Origin: Lactiplantibacillus pentosus
GTDB taxonomy: Bacteria; Bacillota; Bacilli; Lactobacillales; Lactobacillaceae
Assembly: GCF_003641185.1 (NCBI RefSeq)
Contig: NZ_CP032757.1
Span: 3,286,001-3,350,000 of the forward strand
Length of the DNA: 64,000 nt
Reading direction: 5' to 3'
In this document: positions 47,015 through 54,722 of the stretch, piece after piece
Position numbering within the stretch: position 1 is the first letter of the stretch
Layout: every line of letters starts with the position of its first letter
Notes under the pieces: generated by a model
Database searches by the model: none
Told to the model about the DNA's origin: nothing
What the model saw: only the letters and a program-made list of their open reading frames with translations
Translations under genes and position numbers: made by a program

Positions 47015-47245
47015 ATGTATTCATGCTAGATAGCTCTTTTATGAATCGTGATTAAAGCAGAGAGATGCTTAAGTTCAAAAGCAGCCAGCTAAGACCCGCT
47101 GAGAAATAAGTGCGAGTTAGCGTAAACTTGCTATTGTAGGTTTCTGCGTGAGTTCAAATCGATGTCCGCCCTGTTCCAGCGTTGTCAGCCGGCCCCGGAA
47201 GTCGGACTAAGGCGCGCATCGGCTGACGAACAATAATCCAACTCA
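47015..47245 (-). repeat. Internally deleted bipartite repeat (copy 5)
   Basis: Same orientation as copy 3. The module B outer end (47041-47139) is fused at about 47140 to the right part of module A (47141-47233), removing roughly 650 bp. The retained module A arm CAGCCGGCCCCGGAAGTCGG (47187-47206) is intact, but its partner is gone. Confidence 0.8.
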
Positions 47246-47287
47246 GTAGCAAATCTTAATATCAAGAACCACACCCATGAACGCACA

Positions 47288-47355
47288 AAAAAAGACCATG
47301 GAGACCGACAGTTTTAGCACGAGGCTAAAATTTATAGAGGTATCTCCATGACCCA
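47288..47355 (-). terminator. Terminator of the Ccc1/VIT operon
   Basis: CATGGAGA pairs with TCTCCATG as outer stem and TTTTAGC with GCTAAAA as inner stem; the minus strand then has seven T. It lies about 75 nt after the stop of the second VIT gene. Confidence 0.85.
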
Positions 47356-47429
47356 AGTACATACTACCACTACTCATTTTGACCGATAAGTGTTGACAGG
47401 CAAAATAAGACAAGCAGTAATTTATTATT

Positions 47430-48128
47430 TTAAAATAACGTCCCAACATAGTAGTGAATAAACATCGTAATAATCCCGACAATCACGTTCCGGATAACAG
47501 CGGTCTTGACGTTACCCTTACCTAGCACGGCGGATAAATATCCGGTCAAGGCAACCGCAACGGACACCGCAATAATCGTGGCTGGCCACTGTAGATGTGC
47601 TGGCGCAAATGTCATCGCAAACAGTGGGAAAACACCGCCGGCTGAAGCGGAAAACAATGAAGCAAAAGCTGCGTCCCACGGGTTCATATAGTGTCCGAGT
47701 TCCATATCGTACTTAACGCGGACGACGGTTTCGAGTGGCTTTTTTGATAAAAGATCCTTGGCAATCTCTAACGACGTCGCTTCCGTAACGCCTAAGTTCA
47801 TATAGTGCCGTTGAACAGCATGTAATTCACCCGCAAAGTCCGTCTTTAATAATTGCCGTTCTTTTTCGACGACTGATTTTTCCGTATCTTTTTGCGTGCT
47901 GACAGAAGCGTATTCGCCAGATGCCATCGAAAACGCACAGGCTAGCAGGTCAGATAGTCCGGCGATAAAAATCGTAAATTGGTTGGTGGTCGCCGCCGCA
48001 ACACTGAACAGCACCCCGACAACCGTCAAAATCCCGTCATTGGAGCCGAGAACGCCGGCCCGTAGTGAGTTCAGCTTCTCATCCATCGTTTGTTTTGATT
48101 TTTTCGTTTTTGTATTCGTTAACTGCAT
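47430..48128 (-). CDS. VIT1/CCC1-family iron/manganese transporter, second paralogue
   Basis: About 232 aa with five membrane helices and the VIT signature L-G-S-N-D-G-I-L-T-V-V-G near residue 27, plus S-G-E-Y-A-S-V-S-T-Q in the cytosolic loop between helices 2 and 3, which carries metal-binding Glu residues (K-E-R-Q-L, E-L-H-A-V). Removes cytosolic Fe(II) or Mn(II). The frame reaches 48155, but GGGGAG precedes ATG 48128, leaving 26 nt to the upstream gene. Forms an operon with it. Confidence 0.9.
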   Translation of the reverse strand: MQLTNTKTKKSKQTMDEKLNSLRAGVLGSNDGILTVVGVLFSVAAATTNQFTIFIAGLSDLLACAFSMASGEYASVSTQKDTEKSVVEKERQLLKTDFAGELHAVQRHYMNLGVTEATSLEIAKDLLSKKPLETVVRVKYDMELGHYMNPWDAAFASLFSASAGGVFPLFAMTFAPAHLQWPATIIAVSVAVALTGYLSAVLGKGNVKTAVIRNVIVGIITMFIHYYVGTLF

Positions 48129-48154
48129 ATTCTCGCTCCCCTTGGCCCTACTCA

Positions 48155-48832
48155 TCAGGCAAATAAGTGACCGATAAAGTAGGTCACGATCATCGTTAAC
48201 AATCCGGCAACCACATTACGTAACATTCCCTGACGCCGATTGGCATTTCCGAGCACCGCCGCCACGTAACCCGTAATGGTTAACGCAATGGCGACCGCAA
48301 TGACCGTGGCGAACACTTTGATATGTGGTGGGAAAAATGTGATTGAGACTAGTGGCAGAATCGAGCCAGTTGGAAAGGCAATCATCGAGGCAATCCCAGC
48401 TGCATACGGGCTGATAAATTGATTTGGATTGAAGCCATACCGTTCCCGAACCGTCGTCGACAAGGCATCTTCAGCCATCATTTCCTGAGTCGCTTGTCGG
48501 GCTAGTGGTTCGCTGATACCCTGTTCGATATACTTTTGCGCGACCATATCTGCTTGCGCCTCATAGTCATCGGCTAATGCCGCCTTTTGCGTGGCGATCG
48601 CCATTTTTTGCGAATCCTTCTGCGTATTCACGGAGACGTACTCACCCATTGCCATCGAAATCGTTCCGGCAAGCATGCCTGCTAATCCGGAAATCAGAAT
48701 CGAAAAGCTATTCGTCGTGGCCCCCGCGACCCCAACAACAATACCGGCAACGGAAAGAATTCCGTCGTTAGCCCCCATAACACTTGCACGTAGCACGTTA
48801 ACTCGTTGTGCTAAGGACATTTTCTTCTTCAT
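48155..48832 (-). CDS. VIT1/CCC1-family iron/manganese transporter, first paralogue
   Basis: 225 aa, five membrane helices, VIT signature M-G-A-N-D-G-I-L-S-V-A-G near residue 20 and M-G-E-Y-V-S-V-N-T-Q near residue 62. It is roughly half identical by eye to the gene that follows, so a tandem duplication is likely; paired products may form a heterodimer. GGAGG precedes ATG. Promoter with flanking PerR/Fur-like boxes upstream. Confidence 0.92.
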   Translation of the reverse strand: MKKKMSLAQRVNVLRASVMGANDGILSVAGIVVGVAGATTNSFSILISGLAGMLAGTISMAMGEYVSVNTQKDSQKMAIATQKAALADDYEAQADMVAQKYIEQGISEPLARQATQEMMAEDALSTTVRERYGFNPNQFISPYAAGIASMIAFPTGSILPLVSITFFPPHIKVFATVIAVAIALTITGYVAAVLGNANRRQGMLRNVVAGLLTMIVTYFIGHLFA

Positions 48833-48854
48833 GTTTGCCGCCTCCGTACGTACT

Positions 48855-48928
48855 TTATAATCATTCTTACCTAGTAAATATTATATCTTTTTCCAGAGAA
48901 TTGCAAGGCTTATTTGGAATCATTATCA
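48855..48928 (-). promoter_or_regulatory. Ccc1/VIT operon promoter with two PerR/Fur-like boxes
   Basis: -35 TTGCAA (48901-48906), 17 nt, -10 TAATAT (48878-48883). A box TAAGAATGATTATAA (complement of 48855-48869) matches the PerR consensus TTATAATNATTATAA at 12 of 14 positions and lies just downstream of the start point. A second, TGATAATGATTCCAA (complement of 48914-48928), upstream of -35 matches the Fur-type TGATAATNATTATCA at 11 of 14. Iron- or peroxide-dependent control is predicted. Confidence 0.65.
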
Positions 48929-49042
48929 AGTATAAGTTATGTACCCCTAAACCATAATCTAGTGTACCACCATTTTATTATTAAAGTTAATCAATCTATC
49001 GGTTACGGACCGCAAAACTGTCGCTAATGATCTTAATTGGAC

Positions 49043-49090
49043 ACAAAAAGCTACCACTCAAAAATCGCGATGATTTTTGAGTGGTAGCCC
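49043..49090 (-). terminator. Terminator of the choloylglycine hydrolase-family gene
   Basis: GCTACCACTCAAAAATC (49050-49066) and GATTTTTGAGTGGTAGC (49072-49088) form a perfect 17-bp stem with a 5-nt loop, followed by TTTTT on the minus strand. Confidence 0.95.
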
Positions 49091-49116
49091 TTCTTCTTGA
49101 TCAACAGCCGACTAAA

Positions 49117-50103
49117 TTAGTTAGCTTCATTAAATTGTTGCGTGGTCTTAAGTTCAAATTCAGTTGGTTTAGCAGCCGTCATTAATTCTGGCGTCAATTC
49201 CACTCGCGTAATCGTCTGGTCAGCATAGGGTTGAATATAGAATGCTGGTTCGTTCATGCTCATGTAGGCGCGATACTGCGTGTAATCTGGCGTCCCGTTA
49301 GCTTGCATCTTCACGCCCTTAGGAATTTCTACCGAGTTCAGCATGTGCGAAAGCGCGTTGACGGCTTCAGCGTCCGTATCGACGGCATCCGTGTGTTGCC
49401 GCATAAAGACGGTCCGGACGAAGCGTGCAACGGAAGTATAATCGCCAGGCATGCCCAGTGCACCGGTACCAGGGCCAAATGGGTTGACCGTTCGATCGCC
49501 GTATTGACGACTTGGGTGTGGTTCAGGCTGCAAGTTAACATAGTTACTCAAGTTCTTTAAGTGCCAGTTGAAATCGGGCGTGTTGGTCATGACGCCGACT
49601 GGGTTTTCCATGTAGTGCACACCGTCATTTTCAAGTTCTAGCACGTACGTTGCGCCACTCTTATCACTAATGATCCAGTGTAATGGCACCACGATGTTGA
49701 GCAGCGGTGCCGCAGCTTCCATCACGTTTAAGCTTGCCAACCGGTCGCCTAGTTCTGCGGCGCTCTTGACATTCCCCAAAATCCACATCAAAACTTCGTG
49801 TGGGGCGAGGTTCAGCTTATCGGCTTTCGCCTGTTGTGCAAAGTGAGCCTGACCAGAGAAATACAATGCGGCCGCACTGACACCGTGTTCATTGACCCCG
49901 TCCACGAAGACGTAGCCGTTCAAATTACGGCCGGTCCCGACAAAGCTGTAGGGCGCGTCAAACCCATCGGCGTTCGTGACACTGCTAAAGTGGTGGTTGC
50001 GAGGAATGGCGACTGGCCGACCACCAAGTTCAAAAGCAAAGTCCATGGTGCGTGCTAAAAATTGATCACCCGCCGTGGTTTGAATCGTTAAACTAGTACA
50101 CAT
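49117..50103 (-). CDS. Choloylglycine hydrolase family enzyme (bile salt hydrolase/penicillin acylase type)
   Basis: 328-aa N-terminal nucleophile hydrolase. M-C-T-S-L: after Met removal Cys2 is the nucleophile. R18 and D21 (L-A-R-T-M-D) and a later N-x-P-D-F region complete the active site, typical of the family. L. plantarum carries several such proteins; only one is a strong bile salt hydrolase, and the others act on penicillin V or acyl amides. The family member next to copB is commonly named bsh3, so a penicillin-acylase-like role is the better guess. The frame runs to a GTG at 50112, but only ATG 50103 leaves Cys at position 2; AAGGATG is the ribosome site. Confidence 0.92.
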   Translation of the reverse strand: MCTSLTIQTTAGDQFLARTMDFAFELGGRPVAIPRNHHFSSVTNADGFDAPYSFVGTGRNLNGYVFVDGVNEHGVSAAALYFSGQAHFAQQAKADKLNLAPHEVLMWILGNVKSAAELGDRLASLNVMEAAAPLLNIVVPLHWIISDKSGATYVLELENDGVHYMENPVGVMTNTPDFNWHLKNLSNYVNLQPEPHPSRQYGDRTVNPFGPGTGALGMPGDYTSVARFVRTVFMRQHTDAVDTDAEAVNALSHMLNSVEIPKGVKMQANGTPDYTQYRAYMSMNEPAFYIQPYADQTITRVELTPELMTAAKPTEFELKTTQQFNEAN

Positions 50104-50199
50104 AGGTTTCACATCCTTGATTTAAATACTATCATTTTAGCATCTTAAACCCAGCGAAACACGTATTTGCACAAATTAATTTACGGTCATCAGTTTATT

Positions 50200-52239
50200 T
50201 TAATCACGCAACCGCAACGTCATCGCATTGATGGCAACGATAATTGTACTTAAAGACATGACGACCGCGCCGACCATCGGGTTCAAAATGAAACCGAGTG
50301 GTGCTAAGATTCCGGCTGCTAACGGGATAGTGATGACGTTGTATCCGGCACCCCACCATAGGTTTTGCGCCATTTTGCGGGTCGTTTGCCGGGCTAGTGC
50401 TAAGAAGTCGACGACATCATTCGGATTGCTTTTGACTAACACCACGTCCGCCGAATCAATCGCGACATCCGTCCCAGAACCAATCGCGACCCCAATATCA
50501 GCTCGCGCCAGGCTTGGTGCATCATTGACCCCATCACCGATCATCATCACGTGGCTGCCGTCAGCCTGATACTGTTGGACCAACTTAGCTTTATCTTCTG
50601 GCAAGAGACCAGCGTGGACCTCGTCGATGCCGAGTTGATGCGCAACGACTTGGGCACTCTGCGGATTATCCCCCGTTAACATGACGGGCGTGATCTGTTG
50701 GGCTTTCAAGCTCTTGATCAAATGCGCCGCTTCTGGTTTGATCTGGTCACCCTGTGCGACGTAGCCGAGGACCGCGGTATCTTGAATCAAGAAACTAACG
50801 GAGTTCCCGGCACTCGCTAAACGGTCAAAGGTTTGCTTATCGTAAGACAGATGTTGCTTGTCAAGGTAAGCGGCGGAGACGATTTGATAAGTGTGCTCGT
50901 CAATCGTTCCACTGAGTCCGACACCGGTAATCTGATGAACATCCGTGACAGATTTAGGTGTGACTTGTTGTTCCTTAGCCGCCGCTAAGATGCCGACAGC
51001 GAGCGGATGACTGGAGCCATTTTCTAAACCGGCCATCATTGCTAAGACGGCGTCGTCAGTCAACTCATCCGTCTGACTCTGATACTCGGAAACTTTAAAA
51101 TTACCGGCCGTCAGCGTCCCCGTCTTATCCATTAAGGCGTAGTTCAGCTTGTTGACTTGTTCCATTGCGTCCCGATTACGAATCAAGAGACCGTGACTCG
51201 CTGCAATCGCCGTACTACGGGCAACGACTAAGGGAATCGCCAACCCCAACGCATGCGGGCAGGCAATCACGAGGACGGTCACGGCAATCGACAAGGCTAA
51301 GGCCAGGTTGCCAACCAGTAGCCAAACGATAAAGGCCACGATGGCAACGGTCAGTGCCGCGTAGAAGAGCAGTCCCGCAACCTTATCCGCCATATTTTCT
51401 TGTGACGACTTGGCTGCTTGTGCGTCACTAACAAGCTTCATGACCTGAGCCAAATAACCAGATTCACCAGTCCCAGTGACCGTCATTTCAAACGTACCGT
51501 CACCATTGACGGAGCCACCGACAACTTGATCCTGACGCCGTTTTTCAACTAACTTTGCTTCACCAGTAACCATTGCTTCATTGACACTCGTCGCGCCACT
51601 CTCAACCGTCCCGTCTGCGGGAATCTGTTCACCCGCCCGAACTTGAACGCGGTCACCTTCGACTAAGTCCGCAATCGGCACGTCTTTTACTTGACCATCC
51701 ACCAACTTATGCGCGGTACTTGGCAGCAACTTCGCCAGTTTATCCACGGCCGAACCAGCGTTCATGACCGTGTTCATTTCGATCCAATGGCCCAACAACA
51801 TAATGACGATCAACGTGGCGAGTTCCCAGAAGAAGTCCGTCACCATTGGCTTAGTGTGCAAAATATCATTCGCAATCACCGCGTAAATACTATAGATATA
51901 AGCCACGCTGATCCCCATCGTAATCAGGGTCATCATCGCTGGCTTCCGGTTTTTAAGTTCAGCTTTGGCGCCACTAAAGAACGGCTGCCCACCATAAATG
52001 AACAAAATCGTTCCTAAAATTGCGACCAGATAATCGGACCACGGTTGAAAGACGACTTGAAACGGCAACTGCATCCCCATCATCGGACTCATCACAACAA
52101 TTGGAATCGTCAAAATCAGCGACACCCAAAACTTCAGCTTTAAGTTGCCCATGTGCATCATCTCGCCATTGCCCATATCCATGTCACCCATATCATGGCT
52201 ATCATGATGCTGCATGTGTTGCATATCCATATCCTTCAT
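50200..52239 (-). CDS. copB: Copper-transporting P1B-type ATPase
   Basis: 679 aa. The N-terminal 35 residues are rich in Met and His (M-D-M-Q-H-M-Q-H-H-D-S-H-D-M-G), a metal-binding tail typical of CopB. Transport motif C327-P-H, phosphorylated Asp371 in D-K-T-G-T, and G-D-G-V-N-D-A-P near residue 571 identify a Cu(I)/Cu(II) or silver exporter of the CPH subgroup. GGGGAGG lies 8 nt from ATG. It has its own cop-box promoter and follows copY, separated by a terminator. Confidence 0.95.
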   Translation of the reverse strand: MKDMDMQHMQHHDSHDMGDMDMGNGEMMHMGNLKLKFWVSLILTIPIVVMSPMMGMQLPFQVVFQPWSDYLVAILGTILFIYGGQPFFSGAKAELKNRKPAMMTLITMGISVAYIYSIYAVIANDILHTKPMVTDFFWELATLIVIMLLGHWIEMNTVMNAGSAVDKLAKLLPSTAHKLVDGQVKDVPIADLVEGDRVQVRAGEQIPADGTVESGATSVNEAMVTGEAKLVEKRRQDQVVGGSVNGDGTFEMTVTGTGESGYLAQVMKLVSDAQAAKSSQENMADKVAGLLFYAALTVAIVAFIVWLLVGNLALALSIAVTVLVIACPHALGLAIPLVVARSTAIAASHGLLIRNRDAMEQVNKLNYALMDKTGTLTAGNFKVSEYQSQTDELTDDAVLAMMAGLENGSSHPLAVGILAAAKEQQVTPKSVTDVHQITGVGLSGTIDEHTYQIVSAAYLDKQHLSYDKQTFDRLASAGNSVSFLIQDTAVLGYVAQGDQIKPEAAHLIKSLKAQQITPVMLTGDNPQSAQVVAHQLGIDEVHAGLLPEDKAKLVQQYQADGSHVMMIGDGVNDAPSLARADIGVAIGSGTDVAIDSADVVLVKSNPNDVVDFLALARQTTRKMAQNLWWGAGYNVITIPLAAGILAPLGFILNPMVGAVVMSLSTIIVAINAMTLRLRD

Positions 52240-52267
52240 AAGTTTATCCTCCCCAATGTCGTACGTC

Positions 52268-52318
52268 TACGTTTGTAATTTACAGCTTGAGTTTACAATT
52301 GTAGACGATAAAAGTCAA
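52268..52318 (-). promoter_or_regulatory. copB promoter with two cop boxes
   Basis: -35 TTGACT (52313-52318), 17 nt, -10 TAAACT (52290-52295). Cop box TACAATTGTA (52294-52303) matches TACAnnTGTA perfectly and overlaps -10; TACGTTTGTA (52268-52277) matches with one difference. CopY bound here represses until copper displaces zinc. Confidence 0.9.
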
Positions 52319-52382
52319 GGAAAACACTTTTTATGGCAATCAGCTGACTTAACGGAGAAAACCGGGCATATTGGCGGCATAT

Positions 52383-52420
52383 AAAAACGGTAGCCCCCGC
52401 TGATTTAGGGACTACCGTTA
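52383..52420 (-). terminator. Terminator between copY and copB
   Basis: AACGGTAG (52386-52393) pairs with CTACCGTT (52412-52419) with inner GCCC/GGG pairing, then TTTTTA on the minus strand. It separates copY from copB, so the two are independent units. Confidence 0.85.
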
Positions 52421-52477
52421 CTTTTTCATGATTAAAACTCGCGACTGATTGGCGTAAGAATTTTAGACTTGCCGTTG

Positions 52478-52906
52478 TTAGCACCGCGTCCCGGGAACGC
52501 AGTCACACTCGACCATTTCGGGCGCATGCTCCGCTTTTTCGGCTAAGACTTTTTGTAGCGCGGCGATGTCTGTCTGGCTTAATTCAGTCTCACTGATCAA
52601 ATCGGTCAACGTCTGGCCGACCCGCATCTGACATAAATGGCCGAACAGTGTCTTGACGGCTTCATCCATGGATGGCTGTTCTTCAACCATCGGATAGTAA
52701 GTAAACGCCCGACCACTCTTTTCAGCCCGCAACGCGCCTTTTTTCACTAACCGGCCCAGCAATGTCTTGACCGTGGCTGTCTTCCAGCCCATCTTATCGG
52801 CCATGACTTCGGCGACTTGGCTACTGGTCACATTCCCCAATGTCCAAGCAACCCGCATGACTTCCCATTCAGCATCACTGATTTCGATTTTCGTCTGTGC
52901 TTCCAA
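52478..52906 (-). CDS. copY: CopY-family copper-responsive repressor with shortened metal hook
   Basis: 142 aa. Winged helix (BlaI/MecI/CopY type) occupies residues 1-75: I-S-D-A-E-W-E-V-M-R-V-A-W, then T-A-T-V-K-T-L-L-G-R-L-V-K-K-G. The usual C-terminal C-x-C-x4-C-x-C is here C-D-C-V-P-G-T-R-C followed by the stop codon, so the fourth Cys is missing and the spacing is five. The TTG start (52906) is preferred because AAAGGTGG overlaps the upstream GTG. Represses itself and copB. Confidence 0.9.
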   Translation of the reverse strand: MEAQTKIEISDAEWEVMRVAWTLGNVTSSQVAEVMADKMGWKTATVKTLLGRLVKKGALRAEKSGRAFTYYPMVEEQPSMDEAVKTLFGHLCQMRVGQTLTDLISETELSQTDIAALQKVLAEKAEHAPEMVECDCVPGTRC

Positions 52907-52945
52907 TGGTTTGACCACCTTTCTCTAATGAAGTTAATTATAGTT

Positions 52946-52955
52946 TACAACCGTA
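52946..52955. promoter_or_regulatory. cop box at the copY promoter
   Basis: TACAACCGTA matches the TACAnnTGTA operator with one difference (C for T at position 7) about 40 bp upstream of copY, flanked by symmetric TTTAC/GTAAA extension. Confidence 0.75.
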
Positions 52956-53069
52956 AACGAATAAAAGCAATTTTAAAATTCCGTCATCCTTATCATAACC
53001 CTTTTCGCACCCGATGAATAATGACCCCTATCAAATTTAAGCTTCAGGCGGTCAACCCCGCCCATGCAA

Positions 53070-53345
53070 TCATGACTGGGCCGCCACGAATTGGTCGAGT
53101 AGCGTCGCCAAGGTCGTCACACTAGCTGGATAATTACCGGCGTGTTGCAACAGATAACTGGTCAGCTTACCGTGATACAGCACGGTCGTCGCCGTCTGTC
53201 CATTCGTATGTAATAAAGTTTGCCGAAACTCATTGAGTAGTTGTTGTAGCCCCGCTTGTTCTGGATTGTGACTGTCCAACGTCAATGCGGCTCGACTGAT
53301 TGCGTCGAGTACTTGTGCTTGTGTGATATGTGCTTGAATTGCCAT
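53070..53345 (-). CDS. Putative bacteriocin immunity-like helical protein
   Basis: 91-aa all-helical protein with the spacing L-x-x-L-L-N-E-F ... L-x-x-Y-L-L ... Y-P-A-S-V-T-T-L-A-T-L-L that resembles EntA_Immun four-helix immunity proteins of lactic acid bacteria. No bacteriocin gene is adjacent. GAGGGA precedes ATG. Resemblance is by helical pattern only; plain hypothetical is the alternative. Confidence 0.5.
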   Translation of the reverse strand: MAIQAHITQAQVLDAISRAALTLDSHNPEQAGLQQLLNEFRQTLLHTNGQTATTVLYHGKLTSYLLQHAGNYPASVTTLATLLDQFVAAQS

Positions 53346-53548
53346 GATCTTCCCTCGATATCATAATCTTCTCTGCGTTGTATCTGAAACATTAGTGGGT
53401 AAAAAGCAGTGAAACTCACCCGCCAGACACAACACATGATAATATGCATAAGTATACACCGTTATTCTAGTCAACTGGTACCATTAATCTGGTAAAAAAT
53501 GTGTTATGCTACCTAATATTAACTATTTTAGTGACGGGGGTTCACGAT

Positions 53549-53965
53549 TTGAAACCAAATTCTAAATTCTTACAACGCCTCCAATTATGGATGCGCGGTC
53601 GTTATGGGCAAAACGATACCTTGAATCGCTTTCTCAACTATTTAGCATTACTACTACTAATTATTAGCTTTTTCGTGCGCTTCAACTGGCTGGTCTTAAT
53701 TGCCGTCCTGTTGATCGCGATCAGCTATTGGCGCCTGTTCTCCAAGCAAATCTATCGCCAAGTTGCCATCAACCGCGGCTTTCAGCGCATTTGGCTACCG
53801 CTGACACGTCCCTTTAGCCGGCTCAAGTATTCGCTCACCCAGCACTGGCAGTACCGGTTCTTTCACTGTTCGCAGTGCCACCAGCGAATTCGTATTCCAC
53901 GCCACCACGGTCGGGTCCGCATTACTTGTCCGAAGTGCGGTCACCAGTTTGAGGCGAAGGTCTAA
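53549..53965 (+). CDS. Small membrane protein with C-terminal zinc ribbon
   Basis: 138 aa. Two adjacent membrane helices (about residues 30-66), a basic juxtamembrane region, then a zinc ribbon C-S-Q-C ... C-P-K-C in the last 30 residues. Such zinc ribbons bind metal or nucleic acid. The frame opens at 53501, but GACGGGGG and TTG 53549 mark the start. Function unknown. Confidence 0.8.
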   Translation: MKPNSKFLQRLQLWMRGRYGQNDTLNRFLNYLALLLLIISFFVRFNWLVLIAVLLIAISYWRLFSKQIYRQVAINRGFQRIWLPLTRPFSRLKYSLTQHWQYRFFHCSQCHQRIRIPRHHGRVRITCPKCGHQFEAKV

Positions 53966-53981
53966 GTTAGACGCTGCGACT

Positions 53982-54008
53982 AGTTGTCCGTTTGAATACG
54001 GACAATCT
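53982..54008 (+). terminator. Short stem-loop after the zinc-ribbon gene
   Basis: TTGTCCGT pairs with ACGGACAA around a 6-nt loop. Tail is only TCTGG, so termination is plausible but not strong. Confidence 0.5.
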
Positions 54009-54050
54009 GGAAAAATTGACATCCGACTTGGCTGAATGATGGTCAAGAAC

Positions 54051-54096
54051 AAATGATACGCGAACGCTATGACTGTATAGCGTTCGCGTATCATTT
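54051..54096. other. Perfect 20-bp stem-loop without T-run
   Basis: AAATGATACGCGAACGCTAT (54051-54070) and its exact complement (54077-54096) around a 6-nt loop. Neither side has a good T-tract, though the stem itself begins AAAT. It lies in a 380-nt gap with no other gene; a terminator or a binding/processing site are both possible. Confidence 0.6.
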
Positions 54097-54344
54097 GCGT
54101 TTATGGCATTACTCGTGTGACTTTCAGCAATACCGGACCTATCCAGACGCTGAGTGTAGAAACTTAGCGCCAATTAGATGTCAATGTTTAACGACGTCAC
54201 GATGGTTAACATGCGGTGCTTCATATTTAAACCGAAATAGCGTTATACTATATCTAGTTTTTACTATAACAAATATTGTCATCTAATTTTATCTGCGATA
54301 TTCGCCCCACCTATTAGTAATAACCATAAATTGGAGGTCTCTTC

Positions 54345-54494
54345 ATGGGATTTTGGATAATGATTTTAGCTTTTCTAGGATTTTTGGTCTTCGGCTATCT
54401 TGGCATCAAACACTACAAAACGTCTAAGTTTGCGGCGGTGATCGCACTAATCATCGCCCTCTGCCTGCTGGTTCTCTTCATCTATTTAGTTTGA
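54345..54494 (+). CDS. Small membrane protein, 49 aa
   Basis: ATG follows GGAGG by 7 nt. Sequence M-G-F-W-I-M-I-L-A-F-L-G-F-L then a basic hinge I-K-H-Y-K-T-S-K and a second hydrophobic helix ending at F-I-Y-L-V. Two-helix hairpin membrane protein. It resembles in plan the 60-aa protein at 56471. Function unknown. Confidence 0.75.
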   Translation: MGFWIMILAFLGFLVFGYLGIKHYKTSKFAAVIALIIALCLLVLFIYLV

Positions 54495-54722
54495 TTTGAA
54501 AAATAGTCATTAATTTTCTAGTCGCACCCAATATTTGCCCGTCCCAGCTCAACTGGTAACGGGCACAAGTATTGGGTGCGAACTGTTGTATCTTGCTACT
54601 CACTAAATTCCTAACACGGTCAATTAAAGCGCTTACAAGAAAATAATTAGCCCTTTTCAGAAAAAATACTTACGAAAAAATTAATTATCTGGTATGCTAA
54701 CCCATTGTTTAGGAAAGTGAGT

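Noticed and set aside
47243..47482. 79-codon ORF downstream of the VIT genes
   Set aside because: It overlaps the end of the VIT gene and the terminator hairpin, and has no ribosome site.
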